64,000 nucleotides of DNA from Sanghuangporus weigelae (taxonomy: Eukaryota; Basidiomycota; Agaricomycetes; Hymenochaetales; Hymenochaetaceae). How positions within the stretch are numbered: position 1 is the stretch's first letter; each line of letters begins with the position of its first letter. Under the pieces are notes generated by a model. The model saw nothing but the letters and a program-made list of their open reading frames with translations, had not been told where the DNA came from and did no database searches. The stretch spans positions 558,001-622,000 of the forward strand of contig CP137322.1 in NCBI GenBank assembly GCA_033182465.1, written 5' to 3'. A program made the translations under genes and the position numbers. Shown piece after piece: positions 55,076 through 64,000 of this stretch.

Positions 55076-56093
55076 ACACAGCATCAAGCTTCCGAAGTAC
55101 TATGGCAAGCGAAGCGAAGATATTGATCTGTGGATTAGTCGATGTATCTCGAAGCTGGCACAGCATGGAGTCAAGGATGAGGAGGAGATCGCAAAGAGCC
55201 TATTTGCGGCACTAGAAGGCGACAGCTACGATTGGTTTGCAGAGAAGAATACCCTAACATCATTCGATGCCAATGGGAAACTGAAACCAGTACCTGCGAT
55301 TATCGCTGCAACAAATGGAATGTTCGCATCACTCAAGGACATGCTGAACTGGATGAGGATCCGAGCAGGACATCCGATCATTGGAGAACAGGAAGCCCTA
55401 TTCCAACTACTATGCATCCAGCAGAAAGGAGCAAGCATTAGGGCGTACAACGACGAGTTCCGACGACTCAAAGCACGAGCACCAGACACGATGGATAAGC
55501 AGATGCTCAAGTACATCTATGTCAAAGGACTAGACATGTGGGTCAAACGACGAGTCGAATCTGTACAACCCGACGCTTTCGAGAAGAACGACCTCGATGC
55601 ATGGATGGAATGGACAAGCAACCTAGCAAACTCTGATGCCAGACAAAGGCTCATGGGTAGTCAAACATATACCCCAAGATTCAAATCGAATGGACAGTCA
55701 TCTTTCCGACCACCAGTACAAACAACGAAACGAGATCCAGACGCCATGGATGTAGATGCACTCCGAGGCTTGCCGAAGAAGGGAGGCAAATGCTACAACT
55801 GTGAAAAGTCAGGACATTACGCAAAGGAGTGCAAGGCACCAAGGAAGCAAAAGGGTTCTTCCTCTAAGCGGCCGAAGAAGACTAATGGTGTAAAACGGAG
55901 GACGATGACAACACGAACAATCGATTTCAAGGAAACATGTCCCGATCCACACTGCCGAAGGCCAGTCCACTACGACCATGTAGCATGGGCTAAAGGCGAT
56001 GAATCAGCAGGATGGACTTGCAAGCATGACGAAGAATACCGAAACAACATTCGCAAATCCCTAGCAAGTAAAGAGCAACAGGGAAAAGATTAA
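55005..56093 (+). CDS. gag: Gag of gypsy copy P, 362 aa with zinc knuckle
   Basis: Starts MSTTDQKVQALEQQLQTLQT. Capsid-like helical region with KLPKYYGKRSEDIDLWISRC, LFAALEGDSYDWFA, LLCIQQKGASIRAYNDEFRR and YVKGLDMWVKRRV, matching retrotransposon gag. A CCHC knuckle CYNCEKSGHYAKEC follows at about residue 264, then a basic stretch and a second Cys/His cluster (TCPDPHCRRPVHYDHVAW ... CKHDEEY) that could bind another zinc. Ends GKD just after the slip site. Complete in this copy; in copy M only the last 13 codons are in the window. Confidence 0.9.
   Translation: MSTTDQKVQALEQQLQTLQTQLSKHSIKLPKYYGKRSEDIDLWISRCISKLAQHGVKDEEEIAKSLFAALEGDSYDWFAEKNTLTSFDANGKLKPVPAIIAATNGMFASLKDMLNWMRIRAGHPIIGEQEALFQLLCIQQKGASIRAYNDEFRRLKARAPDTMDKQMLKYIYVKGLDMWVKRRVESVQPDAFEKNDLDAWMEWTSNLANSDARQRLMGSQTYTPRFKSNGQSSFRPPVQTTKRDPDAMDVDALRGLPKKGGKCYNCEKSGHYAKECKAPRKQKGSSSKRPKKTNGVKRRTMTTRTIDFKETCPDPHCRRPVHYDHVAWAKGDESAGWTCKHDEEYRNNIRKSLASKEQQGKD
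56081..56087 (+). promoter_or_regulatory. GGGAAAA -1 ribosomal slippage site at the gag/pol overlap
   Basis: In gag phase it reads G-GGA-AAA, the canonical X-XXY-YYZ form, followed by GAT and the gag stop. The pol frame is open from 56072 and is exactly the -1 frame. The fusion would run through LRPPSNETARCEC and FNNQCFKPPGFNPSEAMYNK into pol. No stimulatory structure was verified. Confidence 0.65.
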
Positions 56094-56197
56094 GACCTCC
56101 ATCGAACGAGACTGCGCGATGTGAGTGTAACAAGGGTGACGAGAAAGGTTTCAACAACCAGTGTTTCAAACCTCCTGGGTTCAACCCCAGTGAAGCG

Positions 56198-59100
56198 ATG
56201 TACAATAAGCGATTGCCAATACAAGCATTGCATCCCCGATTACCTATTCGAGTGAAGGTTGGAACAAAGACCCTAGCAGTCAAAGCATTAATCGATTCCG
56301 GAGCTACATGCAGCACGATACACCCCAACTTGGTACGACACTACAGCCTATTCAAAAAGAGGCTTGATCACCCTCGACCTTTGAATAATGCAGATGGAAG
56401 TCCCAACCAAGGAGGAGCAATCACGCACGAGGTCTACACATTAATTTTTGATGGACCTAAACCGCAGCCACAAACGTTGGCAGTAGCAACCACAGGACAG
56501 GATCAAGTGATCCTAGGAATTGACTATTTGGCCAAAGTCAATCCCGAAATTGATTGGAAGAATCAAGTATGGAATCGGAATGGTAATTCGATACCATTCG
56601 AGCTCAACGTCATACGAGTTACCAAGAAGCGAAGGCACAGGAAGCGCAAACGGAAACGGCAAACGAAAGGCAAACCTGACAAGACAAGACCTAGGCATAA
56701 CACGAAGCAACAGGCTCAGGACAGAGACAACTATCGACACTCTGGAGCACCAGGAATAATATTTGCGCCAAGGAGAGACAACAACGGACACTCTCACGAA
56801 ACGAAGCCACAAGCGAAGCCGGAAACCAGACCAGCAACACCAAGACTGGAACAGGCAAAACAGACGCCAGAAGTGAAGAGTCCGAGCACGGAAAATATAC
56901 CAGACTCTGCAACGAAACAGCCACAACAGGAAACGGCAAACAAGCATCATCGAGATGAGGAGGAAATAAACTACACTCCCAAGCGATGGAAGAAACAGGC
57001 ACCACAAGGAACGAGTATAGTGCAACGACGACCAAGGCACATACCGAGACGGATGATCCCAGCACGGCAACTGTACCAGACATCCGAAGGTGAAACACAA
57101 GATGTAACAGGCAAGCATAGCCTAGACGAACAGGAGGAAATAAACGACTCTCCGAAACGTTGGAAGAAACAACCACCACAGAAGATACACCCACTGAGGC
57201 AAAACATGCCGGAAGATGAAGAACTCTGGCCATCACCAGAAGAAAACCCGGGCATGAAGTATAGGATACGACCACGAAAGACACGGTATCCAGAGAAGCC
57301 AGTGGCAGGCATTATACGACCGAGAACGGCATCGTTAATGCGAGGAGCTAGTCCCACACCGAAGCGTACAAGATGGGCAGACAACGAAAGCGATATCGAG
57401 ATGCAAGACGAGCAGGGGACAACAGAAGACACTCCTATGCACGATATAGAGCCAGAAGACATTGAAAGTCTTAGGACGACCAACCAACCAGCTACCCTTA
57501 CCAGAAAGGAAGAGCTCGCTGCAAAGCTAGAGCTGGACATCAATCGAAATTGGTCACCAAGGCAGCAGAACCAAGTCTCACAGCCTCTGAACAAAGCGAG
57601 TTCAGTATCCCAGCAGTATTCTCAACAAAAGGCAGCTGCAGAAGGACTACTAGGAACACAGAAACGAGATTGGCGAAAACTCCTACCAAAGGAAATAGAA
57701 GACTACGCAGATGTCTTTGATCCTGACAAGTCAAGAAGGTTACCCAAGCATACGAAATGGGATATGGCGATTAACCTCAAAGAAGGAGTACCATTACCGA
57801 AACCAAGGCCTATTATCAAGCTCACACGAGAAGAGCAGGCAGCACTCGATGCTTACGTCAAAGAGTTACTTGACAAAGGATGGATTGAAAAGGTTCAACC
57901 ACATGAACCATGTCCGGTAGCAGCACCAGTCTTCTTTGTAGGAAAGAAAGACGGAGGAGCACGAGCAGTAACCGATTACCGAGACATCAATGACACGACA
58001 GTATCAGACCCATACCCGATACCGATCATGAGTGTTCTCCCAGAGAAACTGGAGAAAGGAAAATTCTTCTTTACACTCGACATGCGATCAGGTTACAACA
58101 ACCTGCGAATCCGAGAAGGAGACGAGTGGAAGGCAGCATTCCGAGTTGGCAATGCAGTCTACAAGCCAAAGGTCATGATGTTTGGAATGAAGAACTCACC
58201 TGCAGTATTCCAACGATTCATGAATGACAACTTCGAATATTGGCTCAGGACAGAAGAAGCACTCAACTATTTGGACGACCTTATTGGTCAAGCACAAACT
58301 GAAGAGGAACATTGGAAACTCCTCAGGGCAATTCTACAGAAATGCCGAGAGCTCGACATTTACCTCAAAATCGAGAAATGTCACTTCCTCCAAACCCAGC
58401 TCGACTACTTGGGATTTGTAGTAGGAACGAAAGGCATCCAGATGGATCCTTATAAGCTCAAAGCTATTCACGAATGGCCAGTGCCAAAGACGAAACGACA
58501 AGTTCGAAAGTTCCAAGGATTTTGTAACTTCTACCGAAGATTCATCAGGAACTATGCCGATACATTCGCACCTATTGGCGACCTTATCAAAAAGGATCGC
58601 AAGTTCATATGGGCAGAGGCACAAGATAAGGCATTCGAAAGTATCAAGAAGGCATTCGAAACGGAAGTCGCATTGGCAATGCCAAAGCCAGACAAACCAT
58701 ATACATTGGAAACCGATGCATCCGATGTAGCGATTGGTGCAGTCTTACAACAAGAAGACAACCAAGGAGAACTGAGACCTTTAGGTTTCATGTCGAAAAC
58801 TCTAACGAACACCCAACGAAACTATCCAACGCATGACAAAGAGATGCTAGCAATCATGGAAGCACTCAAGCATTGGAGACACCTATTGGAGGGAACCAAA
58901 GAACCAGTAACAATCCGAAGCGATCATGCAAACCTCCGATACTTCATGACAGCTCAGAATCTATCGAGACGTCAAGCAAGATGGGCACTAGAGTTATCAC
59001 GATATAACTTCAAGATTCTCCATTGGCCAGGCAAGAAGAACCAAGCTGACGAGCTATCACGACGATCCGACTATATGCCAGAGGACAAGGACAACTTAGG

Positions 59101-60676
59101 AGTTACCTTATTACCTCCTGATACGATCAAGCAACAAACATTGCGACGCACAGAGATCAACGGTCTATACAAGCTAGAAACTGAAATGGTCACTATCTCT
59201 GATCCTATTATCCGAACGATCAAGAGGAACTACAATACCGAGGAGGCTAAGAAGGAAATTCAGGCGATCAAGCAGAGCAACGGCTACAGTTACAGGAACG
59301 GCTTGCACTACGTAACCAATGCATTATATATCCCGCCGTCCGCCAACCTACGAGCGTTGCTAATCCGAAGGCGCCATGATCACAAACTTGCAGGCCACCC
59401 AGGAGCAGAAAAGACCATAGAGCTTGTAAAGCGATCATACTATTGGCCGAAGATGGAAGAAATGATCCGAGCATATACCGCAACCTGCGACATATGTCAG
59501 CGTGCAAAACCGATTCGACAGTTTCGAAATCCGCCGCTCCAACCGTTGGAGGCACCACATCAACCATGGGAAACCATAACCTGTGACCTGATTACCGACT
59601 TACCAGTCAGCAATGAAGGCTACAGTGCGATACTCGTTATAGTGGACAAACTCACTAAAATGGGGAAGTTCATTCCTTGCCAAGGAATACCCAATGCTAA
59701 GCAGTTGGCACGTTTGTTCCGCCAACATGTCTTCAAATACTACGGGGCCCCTAAACGAGTAATCTCCGACCGAGGTAGCAACTTCACCGCGCAATTCCTC
59801 AAGGAGTTCTGCAGACTCATCGATGTCGATTGGAAAACTAGTACAGCGTATCATCCACAAACCGATGGTCAAACCGAGCGACTAAATCAAGAGCTTGAAC
59901 AGTACTTACGCTGCTATGTGTCCTACCGACAAACAGATTGGGCAGAGTACATCGATATAGCAGAATTCGCCTACAACAACAGGAAGCACAGTACTACACA
60001 TCAGTCACCATTCTATACACTGTATGGATGGCATCCTCACCTGGACGTTGCGGAGACCGGTGATTCAAACGTCCCAGAAGCAATAAATCACCTAGAGGAG
60101 CTTCGACAAGTACAGCAAGAAGCCTATAATTCGATTAGGCAAGCGAATGAGGCAATGAAGCTTTATGCAGACCTGCATCGAGGCAAACTGCCAGAGTACA
60201 AGCCAGGAGACGAAGTGTTACTAGACATGAGGAATCTCAGTCGATTGGAACCAACGAAGAAACTTGCAATGAAATGGGCAGGGCCTTATAAAGTCGAGAA
60301 GGCAGTCGGACAAGTGTCATTCAGATTACGCTTACCCGAAACCCTTCCGATCCACCCAGTGTTTCATGCGAGTCTTCTCAGGCCTTACAAACGAAAGGAA
60401 TACCCTGGAAGACCCACTTTGGATGAACCACCACCTATTGAAGTGGAGGGAGAAGCAGAGTACGAAGTGGAGACGATTCATAACACAAGACGTCATCGGA
60501 GCAAGGTCCAATACCTTACCCAATGGAAAGGATACCAGGAGCGAACATGGGAGCCACTTGACAACCTCAAGAACTCCTATCAAATGATCGAAGCATTCCA
60601 TAAAAAGTATCCTCAGGCAATCCAGCCACCGAACCTTAACCAATGGATCGCCGCACGAAAACGAATGAGGCAATAG
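56198..60676 (+). CDS. pol: Pol polyprotein of gypsy copy P (PR-RT-RNase H-IN-chromodomain), 1492 aa
   Basis: Same domain order as copy M: protease ALIDSGATCSTIHP, RT with catalytic YLDD (codons at 58268-58279), RNase H, HHCC/DD35E integrase and terminal chromodomain (here VQYLTQWKGYQERTWEPLDN). The first in-frame ATG is 56198, but the frame is open from 56072, and the likely product is a Gag-Pol fusion made by slippage at 56081. The PR-RT linker is unusually long and basic, with KKRRHRKRKRKRQTKGKPDK near residue 142 and a duplicated motif EEINYTPKRWKKQAPQ / EEINDSPKRWKKQPPQ. The chromodomain places it among chromoviruses, which in fungi target heterochromatin marks; targeting here is inference. 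Confidence 0.95.
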   Translation: MYNKRLPIQALHPRLPIRVKVGTKTLAVKALIDSGATCSTIHPNLVRHYSLFKKRLDHPRPLNNADGSPNQGGAITHEVYTLIFDGPKPQPQTLAVATTGQDQVILGIDYLAKVNPEIDWKNQVWNRNGNSIPFELNVIRVTKKRRHRKRKRKRQTKGKPDKTRPRHNTKQQAQDRDNYRHSGAPGIIFAPRRDNNGHSHETKPQAKPETRPATPRLEQAKQTPEVKSPSTENIPDSATKQPQQETANKHHRDEEEINYTPKRWKKQAPQGTSIVQRRPRHIPRRMIPARQLYQTSEGETQDVTGKHSLDEQEEINDSPKRWKKQPPQKIHPLRQNMPEDEELWPSPEENPGMKYRIRPRKTRYPEKPVAGIIRPRTASLMRGASPTPKRTRWADNESDIEMQDEQGTTEDTPMHDIEPEDIESLRTTNQPATLTRKEELAAKLELDINRNWSPRQQNQVSQPLNKASSVSQQYSQQKAAAEGLLGTQKRDWRKLLPKEIEDYADVFDPDKSRRLPKHTKWDMAINLKEGVPLPKPRPIIKLTREEQAALDAYVKELLDKGWIEKVQPHEPCPVAAPVFFVGKKDGGARAVTDYRDINDTTVSDPYPIPIMSVLPEKLEKGKFFFTLDMRSGYNNLRIREGDEWKAAFRVGNAVYKPKVMMFGMKNSPAVFQRFMNDNFEYWLRTEEALNYLDDLIGQAQTEEEHWKLLRAILQKCRELDIYLKIEKCHFLQTQLDYLGFVVGTKGIQMDPYKLKAIHEWPVPKTKRQVRKFQGFCNFYRRFIRNYADTFAPIGDLIKKDRKFIWAEAQDKAFESIKKAFETEVALAMPKPDKPYTLETDASDVAIGAVLQQEDNQGELRPLGFMSKTLTNTQRNYPTHDKEMLAIMEALKHWRHLLEGTKEPVTIRSDHANLRYFMTAQNLSRRQARWALELSRYNFKILHWPGKKNQADELSRRSDYMPEDKDNLGVTLLPPDTIKQQTLRRTEINGLYKLETEMVTISDPIIRTIKRNYNTEEAKKEIQAIKQSNGYSYRNGLHYVTNALYIPPSANLRALLIRRRHDHKLAGHPGAEKTIELVKRSYYWPKMEEMIRAYTATCDICQRAKPIRQFRNPPLQPLEAPHQPWETITCDLITDLPVSNEGYSAILVIVDKLTKMGKFIPCQGIPNAKQLARLFRQHVFKYYGAPKRVISDRGSNFTAQFLKEFCRLIDVDWKTSTAYHPQTDGQTERLNQELEQYLRCYVSYRQTDWAEYIDIAEFAYNNRKHSTTHQSPFYTLYGWHPHLDVAETGDSNVPEAINHLEELRQVQQEAYNSIRQANEAMKLYADLHRGKLPEYKPGDEVLLDMRNLSRLEPTKKLAMKWAGPYKVEKAVGQVSFRLRLPETLPIHPVFHASLLRPYKRKEYPGRPTLDEPPPIEVEGEAEYEVETIHNTRRHRSKVQYLTQWKGYQERTWEPLDNLKNSYQMIEAFHKKYPQAIQPPNLNQWIAARKRMRQ

Positions 60677-60930
60677 TTGCATCACATGCACTCCACCCGA
60701 TGGAGCCGCTTATGGATCCACAATAGAGACGATGAGTAAGGTCCCCAATGACCTTACCAAGCGATGACATCAATATGGCACACCAAAGCGAGAGCAGAGA
60801 TAGAAGAATTAGGCAAGACATCGCCGACATACCAACAAGATGGTATAAAACATGGAGAACTTCGAGCTGAACGAACAACAACTCGAATCTCAACAGCTCT
60901 ACTTCACTGCAGACGAACCACTACTCAGCT

Positions 60931-61929
60931 ATGCCTATCTTCGACGAGCTACATGCATTCTGTCAACCAGAAGATGCACCAGAATGGACATTTACACTCA
61001 GGCCACCGACCGAACGTTATCAATGGCCACAGCTGTGCAACCGATTCAACGAAGAGAACTACGAAGATGAGATTGTACCCCTATGCCCAGGGAAGTACTT
61101 CGATGATCTATTCGACAAGTGGAACGCAGTCCACCACAACCGAGACGAAATACCCCATCTTATGATGGCGAATCACTCAGACGAGTGGTTATTCAAACTC
61201 AGTAACCCTCGAGACGCAGCATTACGCCGACTCAATGATGATGCATTTCTAACCTATGCGATCGAACTCGAAACACAAGCATTACACCGAGGCAAGATCG
61301 ACTTTAGGCACGAAACGACATACAAGAACATCATGGGTATCTATCATTCGGCAATCCAAATTTGCGCCTACCGACGAGACATGACTACCGCAATTCTTAA
61401 CCGAATGATGCGATGGAGTCACTATCATCCGATGAGCATCGATGCGATGAAGTACATTATATACATAGCCGACCAGACGGGCTTCTATGCATCCCACACC
61501 ATGCAGTTCATGACGGTACTCAACATGACGAAGTATTACGAAGGAACGAGATACCGAACGGTTATTGAAGCGAGGAACTCTACTACGGACGAGGTACCAC
61601 TCGACAACATCGAGCACCATGTAGTCGAAGGCAAAGAGGTTAACTACGACCCTCATTACCTTATGGAACTCAACAACCGAGAGGAAGAAGCCAGAGAAAA
61701 ACTACAGGCTACACGACACCCCTTGCTGGAAGATCTGATGATCTCAGTCTACCAGTACCCGAACGAACTCTACCAGCCGGACGAGATGCTTACTATGTCG
61801 GAACAGGAGGATATGTACATACACTCCGACGATACAGAGTCAAGTGAAGAAGGTGAAAGCAGGGAACTATATACCCCAGCGAACTCGGCCCAGACTACAC
61901 CTGAGGCTGAAGAATCCGAAGATTTGTAA
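60931..61929 (+). CDS. ORF-X of gypsy copy P, 332 aa, unknown protein in the env position
   Basis: Starts MPIFDELHAFCQPED and is otherwise the same as the 358-aa ORF of copy M. The upstream ATG (60858 region, MENFEL) exists but is out of frame because copy P has one extra nucleotide in GAGCTGAACGAAC relative to GAGCTAAGGAAC of copy M. The last residues are acidic (TTPEAEESEDL). No membrane span or signal peptide. The long shared frame suggests a real accessory protein whose true start may be the internal ATG. Confidence 0.65.
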   Translation: MPIFDELHAFCQPEDAPEWTFTLRPPTERYQWPQLCNRFNEENYEDEIVPLCPGKYFDDLFDKWNAVHHNRDEIPHLMMANHSDEWLFKLSNPRDAALRRLNDDAFLTYAIELETQALHRGKIDFRHETTYKNIMGIYHSAIQICAYRRDMTTAILNRMMRWSHYHPMSIDAMKYIIYIADQTGFYASHTMQFMTVLNMTKYYEGTRYRTVIEARNSTTDEVPLDNIEHHVVEGKEVNYDPHYLMELNNREEEAREKLQATRHPLLEDLMISVYQYPNELYQPDEMLTMSEQEDMYIHSDDTESSEEGESRELYTPANSAQTTPEAEESEDL

Positions 61930-62469
61930 ACAACTCTTCTTTTATGCAACCCCTTTCCCATATCGTGACCCGACATGGTCAATTATGCATTTTCATTCTT
62001 ACCTTATGATATTTATGGTCACATCCGACCAAATTATGCTTCATGCACCTCTTTATTTCACGCTTATTCGGCCAACCAGCACAAATGAAGCACTATGCAG
62101 AAGTGTCAAAGAACCTACAAGGGCCTAGACATTTTGTATATTGTTTTATTGTGCCGGCTCCGAATTAGCAGATTATGCCTACCTTTTATTATCCTCTATG
62201 CAACGGAGAAGCCAAAAGTTTACGTGAAGTCACTCCCTTGCATCATGCTAGGATGTGCCTTCACGCTGAAAGGCACTCCAATTACACTCTTTCTTCGAAA
62301 AACTCCATTTGGGGGTTGAAGAGCCGTAGGTAAACACCTGGAACTTCACTCCCAAATTGGTATAAAACTTATTCATTAACGACTTTATGATTTCTTTCTT
62401 ATCACTTTCAATTGCGTCATATTCTTTACATGATGCACATTTCATATTCATATCCCTTCCCACCACCCT

Positions 62470-62785
62470 TTACAAGTCAATGTCTTCCCAGACACCCTTT
62501 TCACGACGTTCCTGCGAAGCAATACCTGCATTTTCGACGACTGGATCGATATCCTCAACGTCATAACCGAGCGCGAGGTGAACTCGAAGCGCGACAGTAG
62601 TAACATCGCGCTGGAACGATTGCATTTCGAAGTCAGCCTCCTAGAGGATGATTAACAACTCGAAACGGCACAGAGCATGCATCACTTACCTGAGCACGCC
62701 TCTTACGCTCCAAAATCCAATGATTTATGCCGAAAATCGCGACAATAGCGACAAAAACAGTAACAGCAGCGGCGACTTTCGACAT
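62470..62785 (-). CDS. Antisense two-exon gene of the retrotransposon, 88-aa single-pass membrane protein (copy P)
   Basis: Mirror of the gene at 45389-45704: exons 62785-62690 and 62640-62470, a 49-nt intron with the same GTAAGT/CTAG ends, product starting MSKVAAAVTVFVAIVAIFGI and ending KGVWEDIDL. Two amino-acid changes from copy M (V to A in the span, V to D in the tail DVE-x-ID), no lesions. The start is 124 bp from the 3' LTR, so a promoter would have to sit between the polypurine tract and this start or inside the LTR in antisense. Confidence 0.65.
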
Positions 62786-62894
62786 TTTGGAGCAGAGATG
62801 ATGACGGTTTGATAGCAAAAATCAACCATCACTAGGCGACCCTTTATCCGAGCTTTCTCACGGATTAGGATGAACATTTCTCCGAAAGTTCATC

Positions 62895-62909
62895 TTAGGG
62901 GGGGTGTAG
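62895..62909 (+). other. Polypurine tract before the 3' LTR
   Basis: TTAGGGGGGGTGTAG directly precedes the LTR TGAAAGG. G-rich primer for plus-strand synthesis; the complement is seen beside the LTR of copy M (45265-45279). Confidence 0.75.
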
Positions 62910-64000
62910 TGAAAGGATCCGCTCAAAAACTCGCATCAGGATCGACACGATCAACAGATCTACACGATCAGCTTTCCAAACGCGACCGGTAACCAAGCCA
63001 GCTATCAAAGGCCCAAGCAATCGAGCGGCCTAGGCAACAGTAACCCGTTACCACCCGAGCGCTAGAAGCACCGAAGCGGATACGTAATCCCGCTAACAGC
63101 TAACACCGCCGACCGCCTATTACCGCGGACTACCACTCTAACGCCGCCGACCAAGCAACCAGAGCGACCTCGATCAAAAGAAGCGATCAAACTTCTTAGA
63201 AGTCCAGAAGCACAACTACTAAAGCCTAAACGCTAAAAGGCTAAAGGCTAATAAGGTTTATGGAGACCTCACTGGCATTTCAGCACTGTCAAGTCTGTGC
63301 ACGAGTTTACATGGTCCTTTATGAAGTATACTACTTAGTATGCACGGCAACGGTTGGTACGCGTGACTGTCACATCGAAACCGAGCGACACCTTCAGGAT
63401 ACAATGCATTCCAATCCACCAAGCCCAATAGTACCCAAGAAACGAGAGGAACTCACGATCACAACTCGGACCCCTCGAACTGCGAACCCGATAACTTGGA
63501 GAATGATTGGATGGTATAGACCGGAGTTGCACACACCATGTCCAGCATCTACGATACAGGCAAACCTTTATTTACCGAGAGATGCGAACCTGGAAACCAA
63601 GCAATTACAACTCCTTATACAACGAAGGATATGGCGCTACATTCGAGATATACGATACGAAGGCAAAGCATGGCTAGTCACCAGAACCCAGCAGAACCCA
63701 CCAGCAGAGCTTATGCAGTTCATGATATGCCTTGGACCATACTCTACACCGACCCGACACCTTAACACTGACGTGCGAGTTATGCTTACCCTCGCTGGAC
63801 CTCGAGATGAATTCCGAAGGATCACATACCGAGCAGCCTACATCGCTCCAAGAGCAAAGATGCCACTCAATGACGGCAATGACATCGTTATGGAGTACTG
63901 ACAGTGGAGCATTCCATATCGGAGCACCACCTCTATTGTCTCAGTCAGCAACTCCAAAGAATTCTGTCATAGTGGAGACGACCTTACAAAGATTGGAGCA
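62910..64000 (+). repeat. 3' LTR of gypsy copy P, cut by the window end (1091 of about 1522 bp)
   Basis: Identical by eye to 52120-53210. It should end at about 64431 outside the window. Confidence 0.92.
63260..63901 (+). CDS. U3-encoded 213-aa ORF (3' LTR of copy P), unknown function
   Basis: Same protein as at 52470-53111. This copy lies inside the genomic RNA, since it is in the U3 of the 3' LTR, and could be reached by a spliced or internally initiated transcript. No domain recognised. Confidence 0.55.
   Translation: METSLAFQHCQVCARVYMVLYEVYYLVCTATVGTRDCHIETERHLQDTMHSNPPSPIVPKKREELTITTRTPRTANPITWRMIGWYRPELHTPCPASTIQANLYLPRDANLETKQLQLLIQRRIWRYIRDIRYEGKAWLVTRTQQNPPAELMQFMICLGPYSTPTRHLNTDVRVMLTLAGPRDEFRRITYRAAYIAPRAKMPLNDGNDIVMEY

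Larger units (their letters stand above)
52120..64000 (+). mobile_element. Ty3/gypsy chromovirus copy P (plus strand), apparently complete, 3' LTR leaves the window
   Basis: 5' LTR 52120-53641, self-complementary primer site 53644-53655, ORF0, ORF1, gag, pol by -1 frameshift, ORF-X, antisense gene, polypurine tract, 3' LTR from 62910. Internal region is 9.27 kb. The two LTRs look identical over the 1.09 kb that can be compared. Inserted in gag of copy M; the left target duplication should be TTTGC (52115-52119). Confidence 0.93.

Noticed and set aside
1-64000. Looked for CRISPR arrays, rRNA and tRNA genes
   Set aside because: No spaced short repeats, rRNA-like or cloverleaf-like sequence was recognised by eye; a covariance-model scan would be needed to exclude tRNAs firmly.

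Overview
This window comes from a filamentous fungus, almost certainly a basidiomycete of the Agaricomycetes type. Nearly every gene is broken by many introns of about 45-75 nt with GT..AG ends, exons can be as short as 10-20 nt, and the gene set fits (Atg27, Dbp10, Prm1, fungal GH92, a DUF6533 membrane protein, PAQR/Izh receptor). Exon joins below were worked out by hand from splice signals, reading phase and family similarity; they are models, not transcript evidence. Positions 1-37300 are a gene-dense arm. In order: a partial ataxin-3-like Josephin deubiquitinase (-) divergent from ATG27 (+); the nucleolar DEAD-box helicase DBP10 (+); a NIPA-type Mg2+ transporter (-); a long disordered protein ending in a DUF1771/Smr-like module (+); an RCC1-type Ran exchange factor (-) divergent from the cell-fusion protein PRM1 (+); an intact 20-exon GH92 glycosidase (-) with a decayed tandem copy (-) that carries a 130-bp MITE; a paraoxonase-like hydrolase (-); a DUF6533 membrane protein (-); a decayed copy of the paraoxonase 5' end; a one-exon protein with a degenerate deaminase-like motif (-); a bacterial-type peptidyl-tRNA hydrolase (-); and a PAQR/Izh receptor with a long N-terminal extension (+). 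Positions 37300-64000 are a transposon-built region. Two related ~620-bp TIR elements lie head to tail (37836-39077). A GC-rich repeat of unknown type follows, with two 836-bp inverted copies flanking a truncated LTR. Then come two copies of one Ty3/gypsy chromovirus. Copy M (43753-52119, minus strand) is cut inside gag at 52119/52120 by copy P (52120 to beyond 64000, plus strand), so the two are nested. LTRs are 1.51-1.52 kb and nearly identical, so both insertions are young. The chromovirus is the most interesting part of the window. Besides gag and a 1492-aa pol (PR-RT-RH-IN-chromodomain), each copy carries an antisense two-exon gene for an 88-aa single-pass membrane protein next to the 3' LTR, an unknown 332/358-aa ORF in the env position, and a 213-aa ORF inside U3 of the LTR. 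Copy P also has two extra ORFs upstream of gag. It shows a canonical GGGAAAA -1 slip site at the gag/pol overlap, and a primer-binding site that is a perfect 12-nt complement of the predicted 5' end of its own transcript, which suggests Tf1/sushi-type self-priming.
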